Shown here piece by piece: positions 43,329 through 53,374 of a DNA stretch of 64,000 bases. The notes below the pieces were generated by a model. The model worked only from the letters and a program-made list of their open reading frames with translations, was not told the DNA's origin and did no database searches. Location: the NCBI GenBank assembly GCA_900318645.1, contig ONLH01000023.1, positions 46,867-110,866 of the forward strand, given 5' to 3'. Both the position numbers and the translations under genes were made by a program. The DNA comes from an uncultured Prevotellaceae bacterium (GTDB taxonomy: Bacteria > Bacteroidota > Bacteroidia > Bacteroidales > Muribaculaceae). Each line of letters starts with the position of its first letter. The first letter of the stretch is position 1.

Positions 43329-43742
43329 CACATCCTATCCTAATAAGGGAGGAAAGACATTGAGGGACTGTTTATGAGTTACTGATTCCTTTTGAACCAA
43401 ACTGCGACCATTGATTAGAGGAATAGAGAAATCAGGAAAACCGCCATTTCATCGGTATAAAATTGGTGTGGATCGACGTTTCATCTATTCTAAAGGTTGT
43501 CGCAGACCTGGTTTGAAAGTGAAATGATGCAAGTCCACACCATTTGCTGTTACTTGAGTAGATAGTTAGTGCATCAACCACGAGAAATACTTATAAAAAT
43601 CGTTCATTGAGTAGTAGAATTGATACATTGAAACATATTTGCAAGCGCAGGAACGAATACTTATAGCCCCTCATGTTTCAATAAGTTAACTTTGCCCAAA
43701 ATAACATAAACTATAGTATTATTAACCAAAACCAACAGAACA
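43329..43742 (+). promoter_or_regulatory. Long structured leader of the second susC gene
   Basis: A near-duplicate of the leader at 33001-33411. The main stem is kept: GGTGTGGAT (43465-43473) against GTCCACACC (43533-43541), and CGACGTTTCA against TGAAATGATG. Differences from copy 1 are often G-U compatible. The conserved TAACTTTG near the end is at 43687-43694. The last 25-30 nt before ATG and the first 65 nt of the coding sequence are identical to copy 1. Confidence 0.6.
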
Positions 43743-43847
43743 ATGAACGTACTGAAAAGATTTCTACTCAGCTTCATGCTCATGTTGACGTGTACCCTAG
43801 TGTATGCGCAAACAGAACAGGAGAAACCGTCATCGGCGCCACTGTGA
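43743..43847 (+). pseudogene. Out-of-frame signal-peptide segment of the second susC
   Basis: ATG 43743 opens the same signal peptide as copy 1 (MNVLKRFLLSFMLMLTCTLV), but the frame then reads QTEQEKPSSAPL and stops at TGA 43845-43847. Alignment with copy 1 shows about 25 nt missing just after the cleavage site, which shifts the frame. The mature transporter continues in another frame (next entry). Confidence 0.8.
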
Positions 43848-46825
43848 TAGAGAAAGGTACCACCAATGGTACAGTGACTGATTTTGACGGCGTCTTCACC
43901 CTCAAGGTGAATCCCGGGGCAACCCTCGTTTTCTCCTACGTGGGCTACCTGAACGTCGAGATGCCTGCCGCTAACGGCATGGTCGTGACGATGAAAGAAG
44001 ACGCCCTCGCTCTGAACGAGATTGTCGTGACTGGTTATACCACACAGCGCAAGGCCGACTTAACCGGTGCCGTGTCGGTCGTCAGCGTGACCGATCTGGT
44101 CAAGCAGAACGAGAACAACCCCATCAAGGCGATGCAGGGTCGCGTGCCGGGCATGAACATCTCGGCCGACGGTAACCCCTCGGGTGCTGCTACAGTCCGC
44201 ATCCGTGGTACAGGTACCCTCAACAACAACGACCCGTTGTACATCATCGATGGTGTTCCCACCAAGGCCGGTATGCACGAGCTTAACGGTAACGACATTG
44301 AGAGCATCCAGGTATTGAAGGATGCCGCTTCGGCGTCTATCTACGGTAGCCGCGCTGCCAACGGTGTTATCATCATCACCACCAAGGGCGGCAAGGACGG
44401 AAAAGTGAAGATTGACTTCGACGCCAGCCTGTCAGTACAGACCTATGCCCACAAGATGAAGGTGCTGAACGCCAAGGAGTTTGGCCAGACGATGTGGCAG
44501 GGTTATGTAAACGATGGTCTGAATCCCAACTTGAATGGTCTGGGATACTACTATGACTGGAGTTACGATGCTAAGGGCGTTCCCGTGCTCAACTACATCA
44601 CCATGAACAAGTATCTGGATCCTGCCGGTATAACTCCCGCAGCCGATACCGACTGGTTCAAGGAGACCACCCGCACGGGCTTTGTTCAGCAGTATAATCT
44701 CTCGCTGAGCCAGGGTACCGAGAACGGAACCTCATTCTTCTCACTGGGCTACTACAAGAACGATGGTATCATCAAGAAGTCTGACTTCCAGCGTTTCTCG
44801 GCCCGTATGAACTCGACCTATAAGTTGCTGAACGTCGGTGACCGCAAGATCGTGACCGTGGGTGAGCACTTCACGGTAAACCGCACCAATGAGCTTCAGG
44901 CTCCTGGCGGATTTCTGGAGAACGTGCTGCAGTTCAATCCCTCGCTGCCCGTTTACACGACCAAGGGCACTTATGCAGGTCCCGTGGGCGGTTATCCTGA
45001 CCGTGAGAACCCCGTGGCTCGCCTTGACCGCAATAGCGACAACCGCTACACCTATTGGCGTATGTTCGGTGATGCCTTCATCAACATCAACCCCATTGCC
45101 GATTTCAACATCAAGTCAACCTTCGGTCTTGACTATTCTCAGAAACAGCAGCGCATCTTCACCTATCCTATTACCGAGGGTACAGTGGCCAATTCTACCA
45201 ATGCCGTTGAGCCTAAGCAGGAACACTGGACCAAGTGGATGTGGAACGCCATCGCTACCTACAACCTGGAGCGCGGCGCACATCGCGGTGATATCATGAT
45301 CGGTACCGAGCTCAACCGTGAGGATGACTCATGGCTCAGCGCCAAGGCTTATGACTTTGCAGTCTTGAATCCCGATTACATGTGGCCCAACGCAGCCGTT
45401 GGTGAGTCTGAGGCCTACGGCTCTGGTGAGGGTTACACCCTGGTATCCTTCTTCGGTAAACTGAATTATACCTATGCTGACCGCTACTTGGCAAGCTTGA
45501 CCCTGCGCTATGACGGTTCAAGCCGCTTCGGTCGCAACAACCGCTACGGTACATTCCCCTCGGTCAGCCTCGGTTGGCGCATCAGTGAGGAGAACTTCAT
45601 GAAGAGTCTGGACTGGCTCGACAACCTCAAGCTGCGTGCATCATGGGGTCAGACCGGTAACCAGGAGATTTCCAACATTGCCCGCTACACCATCTTTGAG
45701 AGCAACTATGGTGAGGCTGGTTTCGGTGGCCAGAGCTACGGTACCAGTTATGACATTGCCGGTACCAATGGCGGCCAGACGCTCCCCAGCGGTTTCAAGC
45801 GCAACCAGTTGGGTAACGATAACCTCAAATGGGAAACCACAACACAGACTAACATTGGTTTTGACTTCGGTATGCTGCGCAACGCACTCTACGGCTCGTT
45901 TGAGTGGTACTACAAGAAGACCACCGACATTCTGGTTTACATGCCCGGTATCGGTGTGATGGGTGAGGGTAGCAGCCAGTGGATCAATGCTGGTGAGATG
46001 ACCAATAAGGGTATCGAGCTGAACGTGGGCTACCGCGGTAGCGTGGGCGATTTCCAGTATGATATCGCCGGTAACATCGGTACTTATCGCAACAAGGTGA
46101 CCAAACTTCCCGAGACCCTGGCTGCTGCCGGAACCTTCGGCGGTAACGGTGTCGAGAGCGTCGTTGGTCATCCCATGGGTGCCCAAGTGGGTTATGTATA
46201 TGACGGCATCTTCAAGAGCCAGGACGAGATTGACAATCATGCCGCACAGAATGGTGCCGGTCTGGGTCGCATCCGCTGGAAAGACTTGAACGAGGATGGT
46301 GTCATCAACGAGAGTGACCAGAAGTGGATCTACTCACCCGTGCCCGACTTCACTTGGGGTCTGAACATTTACCTTGAATACAAGAACTTTGACTTCACCA
46401 TGTTCTGGCAAGGCGTACAGGGCGTTGACGTGATCAGCGACCTGAAGCGTGAGACCGACTTGTGGGCAGGTCTGAATATTACTAACCTGAACAAGGGCCG
46501 TCGCTTGCTCGACGCATGGACCCCCAATAATCCCAGCTCCAACATTCCTGCTGTCAGCACGATGGACAACAACAATGAGAAGCGCGTCAGCAGCTACTTT
46601 GTGGAGAATGGTTCCTTCGCCAAGATGCGTAACATCCAATTGGGTTACAACTTCGGCAGTAGCATCTGTGACAAGCTGCACATCGCACGCCTGCGCATGT
46701 ATGTGTCAGCCCAGAATCTGCTGACCATCAAGAGCAAGTCGTTTACCGGTGTGGATCCCGAAAATCCCAACTTCGGTTATCCTATCCCCCTCAATGTTAC
46801 CTACGGTCTTAATGTTTCATTCTAA
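43790..46825 (+). CDS. SusC/RagA-family TonB-dependent transporter (copy 2), signal peptide frameshifted off
   Basis: The open frame of 1011 codons begins at a GTG inside the signal-peptide region (MYPSVCANRTGETVIGATV), so as written it lacks a signal peptide and the first strand of the carboxypeptidase-regulatory-like domain. The rest is intact: plug from GYTTQRKADLTGAVSVVSV, a full barrel, and a terminal LNVSF. It should be the partner of the SusD encoded at 46840 and the main levan-oligosaccharide importer, by comparison with the BT1763-BT1760 order. Either the gene is broken, expression needs frameshifting, or the sequence has an assembly error at the block shared with copy 1. Confidence 0.88.
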   Translation: MYPSVCANRTGETVIGATVIEKGTTNGTVTDFDGVFTLKVNPGATLVFSYVGYLNVEMPAANGMVVTMKEDALALNEIVVTGYTTQRKADLTGAVSVVSVTDLVKQNENNPIKAMQGRVPGMNISADGNPSGAATVRIRGTGTLNNNDPLYIIDGVPTKAGMHELNGNDIESIQVLKDAASASIYGSRAANGVIIITTKGGKDGKVKIDFDASLSVQTYAHKMKVLNAKEFGQTMWQGYVNDGLNPNLNGLGYYYDWSYDAKGVPVLNYITMNKYLDPAGITPAADTDWFKETTRTGFVQQYNLSLSQGTENGTSFFSLGYYKNDGIIKKSDFQRFSARMNSTYKLLNVGDRKIVTVGEHFTVNRTNELQAPGGFLENVLQFNPSLPVYTTKGTYAGPVGGYPDRENPVARLDRNSDNRYTYWRMFGDAFININPIADFNIKSTFGLDYSQKQQRIFTYPITEGTVANSTNAVEPKQEHWTKWMWNAIATYNLERGAHRGDIMIGTELNREDDSWLSAKAYDFAVLNPDYMWPNAAVGESEAYGSGEGYTLVSFFGKLNYTYADRYLASLTLRYDGSSRFGRNNRYGTFPSVSLGWRISEENFMKSLDWLDNLKLRASWGQTGNQEISNIARYTIFESNYGEAGFGGQSYGTSYDIAGTNGGQTLPSGFKRNQLGNDNLKWETTTQTNIGFDFGMLRNALYGSFEWYYKKTTDILVYMPGIGVMGEGSSQWINAGEMTNKGIELNVGYRGSVGDFQYDIAGNIGTYRNKVTKLPETLAAAGTFGGNGVESVVGHPMGAQVGYVYDGIFKSQDEIDNHAAQNGAGLGRIRWKDLNEDGVINESDQKWIYSPVPDFTWGLNIYLEYKNFDFTMFWQGVQGVDVISDLKRETDLWAGLNITNLNKGRRLLDAWTPNNPSSNIPAVSTMDNNNEKRVSSYFVENGSFAKMRNIQLGYNFGSSICDKLHIARLRMYVSAQNLLTIKSKSFTGVDPENPNFGYPIPLNVTYGLNVSF

Positions 46826-46839
46826 AATTCAGATTCACT

Positions 46840-48579
46840 ATGAAAAAGATATTCAATATATTGTGTGTCGGTCTGGTTTGCTGCAGTGCCACCACATTGT
46901 TTACGTCTTGCAACGATTTCCTCGACGAGCACAAGCCCCAAGCCACACTCAGTGACGAACAGGTAAAGTCGCCCGAGAATGCCGAGGCCATGGCCATTTC
47001 GGCCTATGCTATCTTCACCTCGGCCGAGGATATCAACTCATCATTCTCGATGTGGAACTTCGACGTCCGTAGTGATGACGCCTATAAGGGTGGTAATGGT
47101 ACCAGCGATGGTGACGTCTTCCATCAGCTTGAGATCCAGCAGGGTGTGCTCACCACCAACTGGAACATTAATGACATGTGGGTAAGGTTGTACAATAGCC
47201 TGTCTCGCGTGAACAGTGCGATTGCCCTGCTCAAGGAAACCGACGACAGCTACGCCATGAAGGGTCAGCGCCTGGCCGAGATGAAGTTCTTGCGTGCCTA
47301 TGGCCACTTCCTGCTCAAGCGTCTGTACAAGAACATCCCCTTCGTTGTCAACGAGAACTTGACTTATGACGAGTATAATGAGTTGTCCAACACCGAGTAC
47401 AGCAACGACGAGGGCTGGCAACTCATCATCGACGACCTGATGGAAGCCTATAACACTTTGCCCGAAGTTCAGCAGGACAAGGGACGTCCCACCCGTGCTG
47501 CCGCAGCTGCATTCCTGGCTAAGGTTTATCTTTACAAGGCCTATCGTCAGGATGATCCCAAGAGCAACCAGGTGACGAGCATCAATCAGGGCGACCTGGA
47601 GAAGGTCATTGAGTTCACCAATCCTTCTCTGTACACCAACTACGGACTGGAGGCTGACATCCACAACAACTTCCGTCCTGAGGAAGAGTATGAGAATGGT
47701 ATCGAGAGCATCTGGGCTATCCAGTACTCACGCAACGATGGTTCCACCTATGGTAACTTGAACTGGAGCTACGGCTTGATTCCGCCCAACATCCCTGGTG
47801 CTACCGATGGTGGTTGCGACTTCTACAAGCCCTCACAGAACCTGGTGAATGCCTACCACACTGGTGCCGACGGCCTTCCCTTGCTTGACAACTTCAACGA
47901 GAAGGACTTCAATTTGGCTGAGGACAATGCCGACCCGCGTCTGTTCCTTACCGTGGGTATGCCGGGCCTGCCCTACATGTTCAACCGCAACTACATGATG
48001 GAGGAGACCAGCATCTGGAGCCGCAGCAATGGTCTGTATGGCTACTATGTATCCCTCAAGCACAATGTTGACCCCGCTCTCATCGGCAGCTACCTCATCA
48101 AGGGTTCTTATTGGGCCAGCTCGATGAACCGCATCGTCTTCCGCTATGCCGACGTGCTGCTGATGCGTGCCGAGGCTTACGCTCAGTTGGGTCAGACCGA
48201 CCAAGCCATCACCCTCGTGAACCAGCTGCGCTCACGTGCTGCTACCAGCACCCAGATGATTTCCAGCTATCCCAACACCTATGGTGTGAAGATGTACATC
48301 AGCAACTATCGCGGCAGCTATTCCAAGGATCAGGCTGTGAAGATTGTGAAGATGGAACGCCGTCTGGAAATGGGTATGGAGAGCGAGCGCTTCTTCGACC
48401 TCGTGCGCTGGGGTGATGCCGCCACTGTGCTCAACAAGTACTATTCCGAGGAAATCGGCAGCTGTGCCATTTACAGTGCTGCTCATTTCACTGCCAACAA
48501 GGATGAGTACCTGCCTATCCCGTTCAGTCAGATTTCGGCCTCCAATGGTCACTACACGCAGAACATTGGCAACTGGTAA
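46840..48579 (+). CDS. SusD/RagB-family surface glycan-binding lipoprotein (copy 2)
   Basis: A 579-aa protein with a lipoprotein signal peptide ending LFTSCNDFLDE. SusD-family blocks are clear: LAEMKFLRAYGHFLLKRLYK, RYADVLLMRAEAYAQLGQTD and MERRLEMGMESERFFDLVRWG. It differs well from copy 1, so the two susCD pairs probably prefer different fructan lengths or linkages. It lies 14 bp after susC copy 2, with no lesion of its own. Confidence 0.94.
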   Translation: MKKIFNILCVGLVCCSATTLFTSCNDFLDEHKPQATLSDEQVKSPENAEAMAISAYAIFTSAEDINSSFSMWNFDVRSDDAYKGGNGTSDGDVFHQLEIQQGVLTTNWNINDMWVRLYNSLSRVNSAIALLKETDDSYAMKGQRLAEMKFLRAYGHFLLKRLYKNIPFVVNENLTYDEYNELSNTEYSNDEGWQLIIDDLMEAYNTLPEVQQDKGRPTRAAAAAFLAKVYLYKAYRQDDPKSNQVTSINQGDLEKVIEFTNPSLYTNYGLEADIHNNFRPEEEYENGIESIWAIQYSRNDGSTYGNLNWSYGLIPPNIPGATDGGCDFYKPSQNLVNAYHTGADGLPLLDNFNEKDFNLAEDNADPRLFLTVGMPGLPYMFNRNYMMEETSIWSRSNGLYGYYVSLKHNVDPALIGSYLIKGSYWASSMNRIVFRYADVLLMRAEAYAQLGQTDQAITLVNQLRSRAATSTQMISSYPNTYGVKMYISNYRGSYSKDQAVKIVKMERRLEMGMESERFFDLVRWGDAATVLNKYYSEEIGSCAIYSAAHFTANKDEYLPIPFSQISASNGHYTQNIGNW

Positions 48580-48603
48580 TCACAGCAACATAGTTAAATT
48601 CCG

Positions 48604-50034
48604 ATGAATAAAATAATAATGATTATGAAAGCTAAGATATTATATATATTCTGTGCGTTTCTTGCCTGCTGCGGATGCGCCACAATGCTCAGCTCATGCT
48701 CCGATGACAACATCAGTGACCTGGATTTGAAGGGCAACTGCATGATTGATCAGCTCACCCTTGACAACTTTGAGGGAATCATTGATTTGCCTTCACGCTC
48801 CATCCTCGTTCGTCTGCCCGAGGTTTATGAGACTTCAGCCATGAAGGTGACGTCATTGAAGATGTCGGATGGTGCCGTGTGCAATATTAGCCAGGGCGAA
48901 ACCATCAACATGGACGCTGCCAAGGTGCTGCACGTCGAGAACGGTGACGTCTTTATGGACTGGACTTTGTCTGTCCTCCACGATGAGGCCCGCATCACCC
49001 GATTTGTGATCAACGACATCTACACTGGTAGCATCGACCAGGAGGCCAAGACGATCGTAGTCTATATTCCTGCTACGCTCGACATCACCAACCTGGTTCC
49101 GACCATTACCTATAGCGCCAATGCAACGATTACCCCGTCGTCGGGTGTGGCTCAGGACTTCTCACAGCCTGTTATCTACAAGGTGAAGAACAATTCGGCC
49201 GAGAGTTCCTATACTGTTAAGGTTATTGCCATCAGCAAACCTAAGGCCATCTTCCTGGGTTCTGCTCCCACGATGAGCGAACTGGATCCCGAGGCTCAGA
49301 CCGCTTGCCAGTGGATGCTCGGCAATGTTGAGAGTTCGCTGTATGCTTCGTTTGCCGACCTGCGTGCTGGCACCCTCGACCTGTCGGAGTGCAAGCTCAT
49401 CTGGTGGCACTGGCACGTTGACGGTGGCGTTGATGGCCACGACAACTTTGTCGCCAAGGCTACCGACGCGATGAATACGCTGAACGAGCTGCGCCAGTTC
49501 TACGAGAACGGTGGTGCATTCCTGCTCACCCGCTATGCTGTTAACCTGCCGTCATTCATTGGCACGACCGGTGACGACGAGTGGACGACGCCCAACAACT
49601 GCTGGGGTCAGGACGAGGCTTATGCAGAGCTTTGCGGTGGCCCGTGGACCTTCCGCATCTTTGACGGTCAGAATGGACATGCCCTCTATCAGAATCTTGT
49701 AACTGGTGATAACCCCAATGAGGTTTATTGCACCGATGCCGGTTACCACATTACCAACTCAACCGCCCAGTACCACATCGGTACCGACTGGGGTGGCTAT
49801 GACAATTATGACGTCTGGACAGGCCGCACCGGTGGCCGGGTTCTCGGTGTCGGTGGCGACGGTGCTATCGTGCTCTGGGAGTATCCCGCTCATGACGGCA
49901 AGGGTGGCATCATCTGCGTCGGTTCAGGTTGCTACGACTGGTATTCCTACACCTACGAGGCTGGTTATACCGAGAAGTACCACAAGAACATTGAGATTAT
50001 GACCAAGAACGCTATCAACTATTTAACCAAGTAA
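48604..50034 (+). CDS. Surface glycan-binding lipoprotein (DUF4960-type, BT1761-like position)
   Basis: A 476-aa protein; ATG 48625 (MKAKILYIF) is an alternative start. The lipobox is MLSSCSDD. Residues about 35-215 are two beta-sandwich (DUF5018-like) segments: ARITRFVINDIYTGSID and TNLVPTITYSANATI. The C-terminal half (about 220-476) is a DUF4960-type domain with conserved Trp and Gly positions (CKLIWWHWHVDGG, DWGGYDNYDVW). The order susC, susD, this gene, endo-acting GH32 is that of the Bacteroides levan locus, where the homologous protein binds levan at the surface. Confidence 0.85.
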   Translation: MNKIIMIMKAKILYIFCAFLACCGCATMLSSCSDDNISDLDLKGNCMIDQLTLDNFEGIIDLPSRSILVRLPEVYETSAMKVTSLKMSDGAVCNISQGETINMDAAKVLHVENGDVFMDWTLSVLHDEARITRFVINDIYTGSIDQEAKTIVVYIPATLDITNLVPTITYSANATITPSSGVAQDFSQPVIYKVKNNSAESSYTVKVIAISKPKAIFLGSAPTMSELDPEAQTACQWMLGNVESSLYASFADLRAGTLDLSECKLIWWHWHVDGGVDGHDNFVAKATDAMNTLNELRQFYENGGAFLLTRYAVNLPSFIGTTGDDEWTTPNNCWGQDEAYAELCGGPWTFRIFDGQNGHALYQNLVTGDNPNEVYCTDAGYHITNSTAQYHIGTDWGGYDNYDVWTGRTGGRVLGVGGDGAIVLWEYPAHDGKGGIICVGSGCYDWYSYTYEAGYTEKYHKNIEIMTKNAINYLTK

Positions 50035-50041
50035 TTGACTC

Positions 50042-51631
50042 ATGAAACAGTACAAGAATATTTTCAGCGCATTTCTGCTGTGTTGCTTTATGGTCGCTTC
50101 GTCGGCATGCAGTGAGGATAAATTCGGTCCGGATCCTTCCAAGGACTGGGACAACACCGCATTCTTCAACTCGGTGGACGAGGCTGGTTTCCAGACCTAC
50201 TACAACCCCGCAATAGGCCGTTGTGGTGACCCGATGCCTTTCTATGATGCTAAGGCAGGACACTTCAAGGTGCTCTACCTGCAGGAGTTTGACAACAATG
50301 CTGCCTTCAACTATCACCCCTTCTGGGGCGTGTCCACCGTTGACGGTGCCAACTATCAGTCGCTGGGCGAAGTGCTGCATACTGGTACCTCTGCCGACGA
50401 ACAGGATGCCGCTCTGGGTACAGGTTGCTGTATCTACAATGAAAAGGATGGATTATACTATATCTATTACACGGGACATGACCGTTTTGGCCGCGAGGCT
50501 GTGATGAGGGCAACCACATCCGACTTCAAGGACAGCAATAAGGACGCTACGTGGATGTTGAAGGGCTCGACCTATGGCTACTCGGACAACGACTTCCGCG
50601 ATCCGCAGATCTTTGTTGCCGACGATGGTCTTTACCACATGGTCATCTCCAGCAACCTGAAGTTTGCCGAGTTCAAGTCCAGCGACCTGAAGACGTGGGA
50701 ACACGTCGGCAACTTCCCGATGATTTGGGACCGCATGTGTGAGTGCCCCGACATCTTCAAGATGGGCAACTATTGGTATCTCGTGTACAGTGAGGGCTAT
50801 CGTGCATCATGGAGCCGCAAGGTGAAGTACATGATGGCTAACTCCTGGGAGGCCCTGAAGGCCTGCTTCAACGATCCCGGAGCCAACTGGCCCCGTGACG
50901 GTCATGAGGGCGTGCTCGACACCCGTGCTTTCTATGCCGGCAAGACGGCTAGCAACGGTCAGGACCGCTACATCTGGGGTTGGTGCCCCTACCGCACCGG
51001 CAACACCATCCACGACAAGAATATCAACGTGGGTGCCGGTGGCGAGCCCAACTGGTCGGGTGCGCTGGTATGCCACAAGATTATCCAGCATGCCGACGGT
51101 ACGCTGACCCTGGGTGAGGTGCCTGCTATCTCTGCTAAGTTCAACAAGGAGCAGAACGTTAAGGTGATGGCCAGCAATGGTGCCCAGATGAGCGGTGTCA
51201 ATGGCAAGCTCTCGGGTGATGATGCCTTCGTGATGTACAACCGCTTGGGAACCAGCAACCACATCTCGTTCACGGTAACCACCTCCAACAACTGGGACCG
51301 CTTCGGCATCTCGCTGGTGCGTGGTACCGACAGCGACCGTTATTACACGATGATGGTCAACCCCGAGGATGAGAACCACCGCAAGGTGAACTTCGAGCAG
51401 GAAGGTAAAGCCGGTAAGGGCTTTATCGAGGGCATCGATGGCTATTGGTTCGAGCGTCCCGCCGACAACGTTTATCACATCAACATCTATACCGACAACT
51501 CGGTGATGGTGATGTACATCAACGACGTTTGCGCTTACACCAACCGCATTTACGGAATCCAGAAGAATTGCTGGAGTATCAACAATTATGGTGGAAATAT
51601 CACCATCTCTGACCTGAAAGTGTTCCAGTAA
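50042..51631 (+). CDS. Surface GH32 lipoprotein, probable endo-levanase
   Basis: A 529-aa lipoprotein (lipobox SSACSED, Cys23). The GH32 active site is complete though non-canonical: D63 in CGDPMPFYD as nucleophile, R186-D187-P188, and E234 in CECPDIF as acid/base. A C-terminal beta-sandwich follows. The GDPMP form instead of NDPNG is that of the surface endo-levanase BT1760 type, which cuts beta-2,6 fructan into oligosaccharides for the SusCD pair. It lies 7 bp after the binding-protein gene. Linkage specificity is inferred from family resemblance. Confidence 0.86.
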   Translation: MKQYKNIFSAFLLCCFMVASSACSEDKFGPDPSKDWDNTAFFNSVDEAGFQTYYNPAIGRCGDPMPFYDAKAGHFKVLYLQEFDNNAAFNYHPFWGVSTVDGANYQSLGEVLHTGTSADEQDAALGTGCCIYNEKDGLYYIYYTGHDRFGREAVMRATTSDFKDSNKDATWMLKGSTYGYSDNDFRDPQIFVADDGLYHMVISSNLKFAEFKSSDLKTWEHVGNFPMIWDRMCECPDIFKMGNYWYLVYSEGYRASWSRKVKYMMANSWEALKACFNDPGANWPRDGHEGVLDTRAFYAGKTASNGQDRYIWGWCPYRTGNTIHDKNINVGAGGEPNWSGALVCHKIIQHADGTLTLGEVPAISAKFNKEQNVKVMASNGAQMSGVNGKLSGDDAFVMYNRLGTSNHISFTVTTSNNWDRFGISLVRGTDSDRYYTMMVNPEDENHRKVNFEQEGKAGKGFIEGIDGYWFERPADNVYHINIYTDNSVMVMYINDVCAYTNRIYGIQKNCWSINNYGGNITISDLKVFQ

Positions 51632-51659
51632 TCGGTAAATAATTAGTTACTTTGCAACT

Positions 51660-53321
51660 ATGAACAGATTATTAACTATCATGGCGGCAGTGCTCGTGGC
51701 CTTCTCGGCCACGGCACTGGTCCCCCAGTTGTTGAGCGAAAACCACGCCATGCTGCGGGTTGACGCTACGGGCAAGTACCTGTTGCTGCCTGTGCAAGAG
51801 AAAGAGGAGAATGCCTTTGTGCGTGTAATCGTGGACAACGAGCAAGTGCAGACCCTCAACGTGCGTTTCGCTGTGGACAAGGTGGACTACTATGTGCCAC
51901 TGGATATCCAGCGCTTCGGCAACAAGAAGGTCCTGGTCGACATCTCCTTCCATGGCGACCGCCGCACCACGGGTGCCGTCAAGGACTTTGTCTGCTGGCG
52001 CGAGATGCGGGTGACCGACACGTTTGACGATAGCAATCGTGAGCGTTTCCGTCCCACCTACCATCACACTCCCGCCTATGGCTGGATGAACGATCCCAAC
52101 GGTATGTTCTACAAGGATGGTGTGTGGCACTTGTACTATCAGTGGAACCCCTACGGCTCCCAGTGGGAGAACATGACATGGGGACATTCCACCTCGACTG
52201 ACCTGATCCACTGGACCCACCAGCCCACCGCCATCGAGCCTGATGCCCTGGGTACCATCTTCTCGGGCTCCTGTGTGACCAACGGTGACGAGGTGGTGGC
52301 TATCTATACCTCGGCTGGGCAGAACCAGACGCAGTCGATCGCCATCTCTCACGATAACGGCATGACGTTTGACAAGTACGAGGGTAACCCTGTGCTGACG
52401 AGCGATGTGCCCGACTTCCGTGACCCGAACCCCTTCTGGAACAGTGACATCAACGCATGGAACCTGATTCTCGCTGCCGGACAGGAGATGAATATCTACA
52501 GTTCCAAGGACCTGAAGACCTGGAAGTATGAGAGCTCCTTCGGTAAGGAATACGGTAACCACGGTGGTGTGTGGGAGTGCCCCGACCTGATGAAGATCGA
52601 CGGCAAGAGGGTGCTGCTGTGCAACATCAATCCCGGTGGACCCTTTGGCGGTTCGGCAACGCAGTACTTCGTGGGCGACTTCGACGGCCACAAGTTCACC
52701 TGCGAGTCGATGCCCAAGGTCACCAAGTGGATGGACTACGGCAAGGACCACTATGCCACGGTATCGTTCTACAATGCACCTCAGGGTCGTCATGTGGTAC
52801 TGGCGTGGATGTCCAACTGGCAGTATGCCAACCAGGTGCCTACCCGCCAGTTCCGCAGCGCCAACTCGATTCCCCGCGACCTGGGTGTTTTCACCGACGG
52901 TGAGGAGACTTACGTCAGCGTGAAACCCTCGCCCGAGATGCTCGCAGTGCGCGGTGCTAAGGTGAAAAAGCCGACCGAGACCTGCGAAATCGTCGTGGAT
53001 GTGAAGAACTCGATGGAGTTGACCCTGTCCAACGCCAATGGTGAGCAGGTAGTGATGACCTATGATGCCGCCAAGCAGACCTTTGCGATGGACCGCACCG
53101 CCAGCGGTGACGCTTCCTTCAGCGAGGCCTTCCCCGCCGTGACTGTCGCTCCCACCCATGGTGCCATCAAGCAGCTGCGTATCTTCGTTGACCGTTGCAG
53201 CATAGAGGCCTTTGATGCCGATGGCAAGATGGCGATGACTAACCTCGTATTCCCCACCACGCCTTACACCAATATCAAGGTGAAGGGTGGCAAGGCTACG
53301 ATTTACCAGATCAGCTATTAG
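51660..53321 (+). CDS. GH32 exo-acting fructosidase with N-terminal DUF4980 domain
   Basis: A 553-aa exported enzyme with a cleavable signal peptide (1-20) and no lipobox, so probably periplasmic. An N-terminal DUF4980 beta-domain (about 28-118) precedes a canonical GH32 domain: WMNDPNG with nucleophile D145, FRDP with D255, and WECP with acid/base E306. A C-terminal sandwich follows (about 430-553). It should release fructose from imported fructo-oligosaccharides, inulin or levan. It lies 28 bp after the endo-acting enzyme and 53 bp before the sugar permease, matching the uptake order. Confidence 0.93.
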   Translation: MNRLLTIMAAVLVAFSATALVPQLLSENHAMLRVDATGKYLLLPVQEKEENAFVRVIVDNEQVQTLNVRFAVDKVDYYVPLDIQRFGNKKVLVDISFHGDRRTTGAVKDFVCWREMRVTDTFDDSNRERFRPTYHHTPAYGWMNDPNGMFYKDGVWHLYYQWNPYGSQWENMTWGHSTSTDLIHWTHQPTAIEPDALGTIFSGSCVTNGDEVVAIYTSAGQNQTQSIAISHDNGMTFDKYEGNPVLTSDVPDFRDPNPFWNSDINAWNLILAAGQEMNIYSSKDLKTWKYESSFGKEYGNHGGVWECPDLMKIDGKRVLLCNINPGGPFGGSATQYFVGDFDGHKFTCESMPKVTKWMDYGKDHYATVSFYNAPQGRHVVLAWMSNWQYANQVPTRQFRSANSIPRDLGVFTDGEETYVSVKPSPEMLAVRGAKVKKPTETCEIVVDVKNSMELTLSNANGEQVVMTYDAAKQTFAMDRTASGDASFSEAFPAVTVAPTHGAIKQLRIFVDRCSIEAFDADGKMAMTNLVFPTTPYTNIKVKGGKATIYQISY

Positions 53322-53374
53322 CCTTTAGCTATACAACTAAAAACTGACAACAAACAACTTAAAACTAAATAAAA

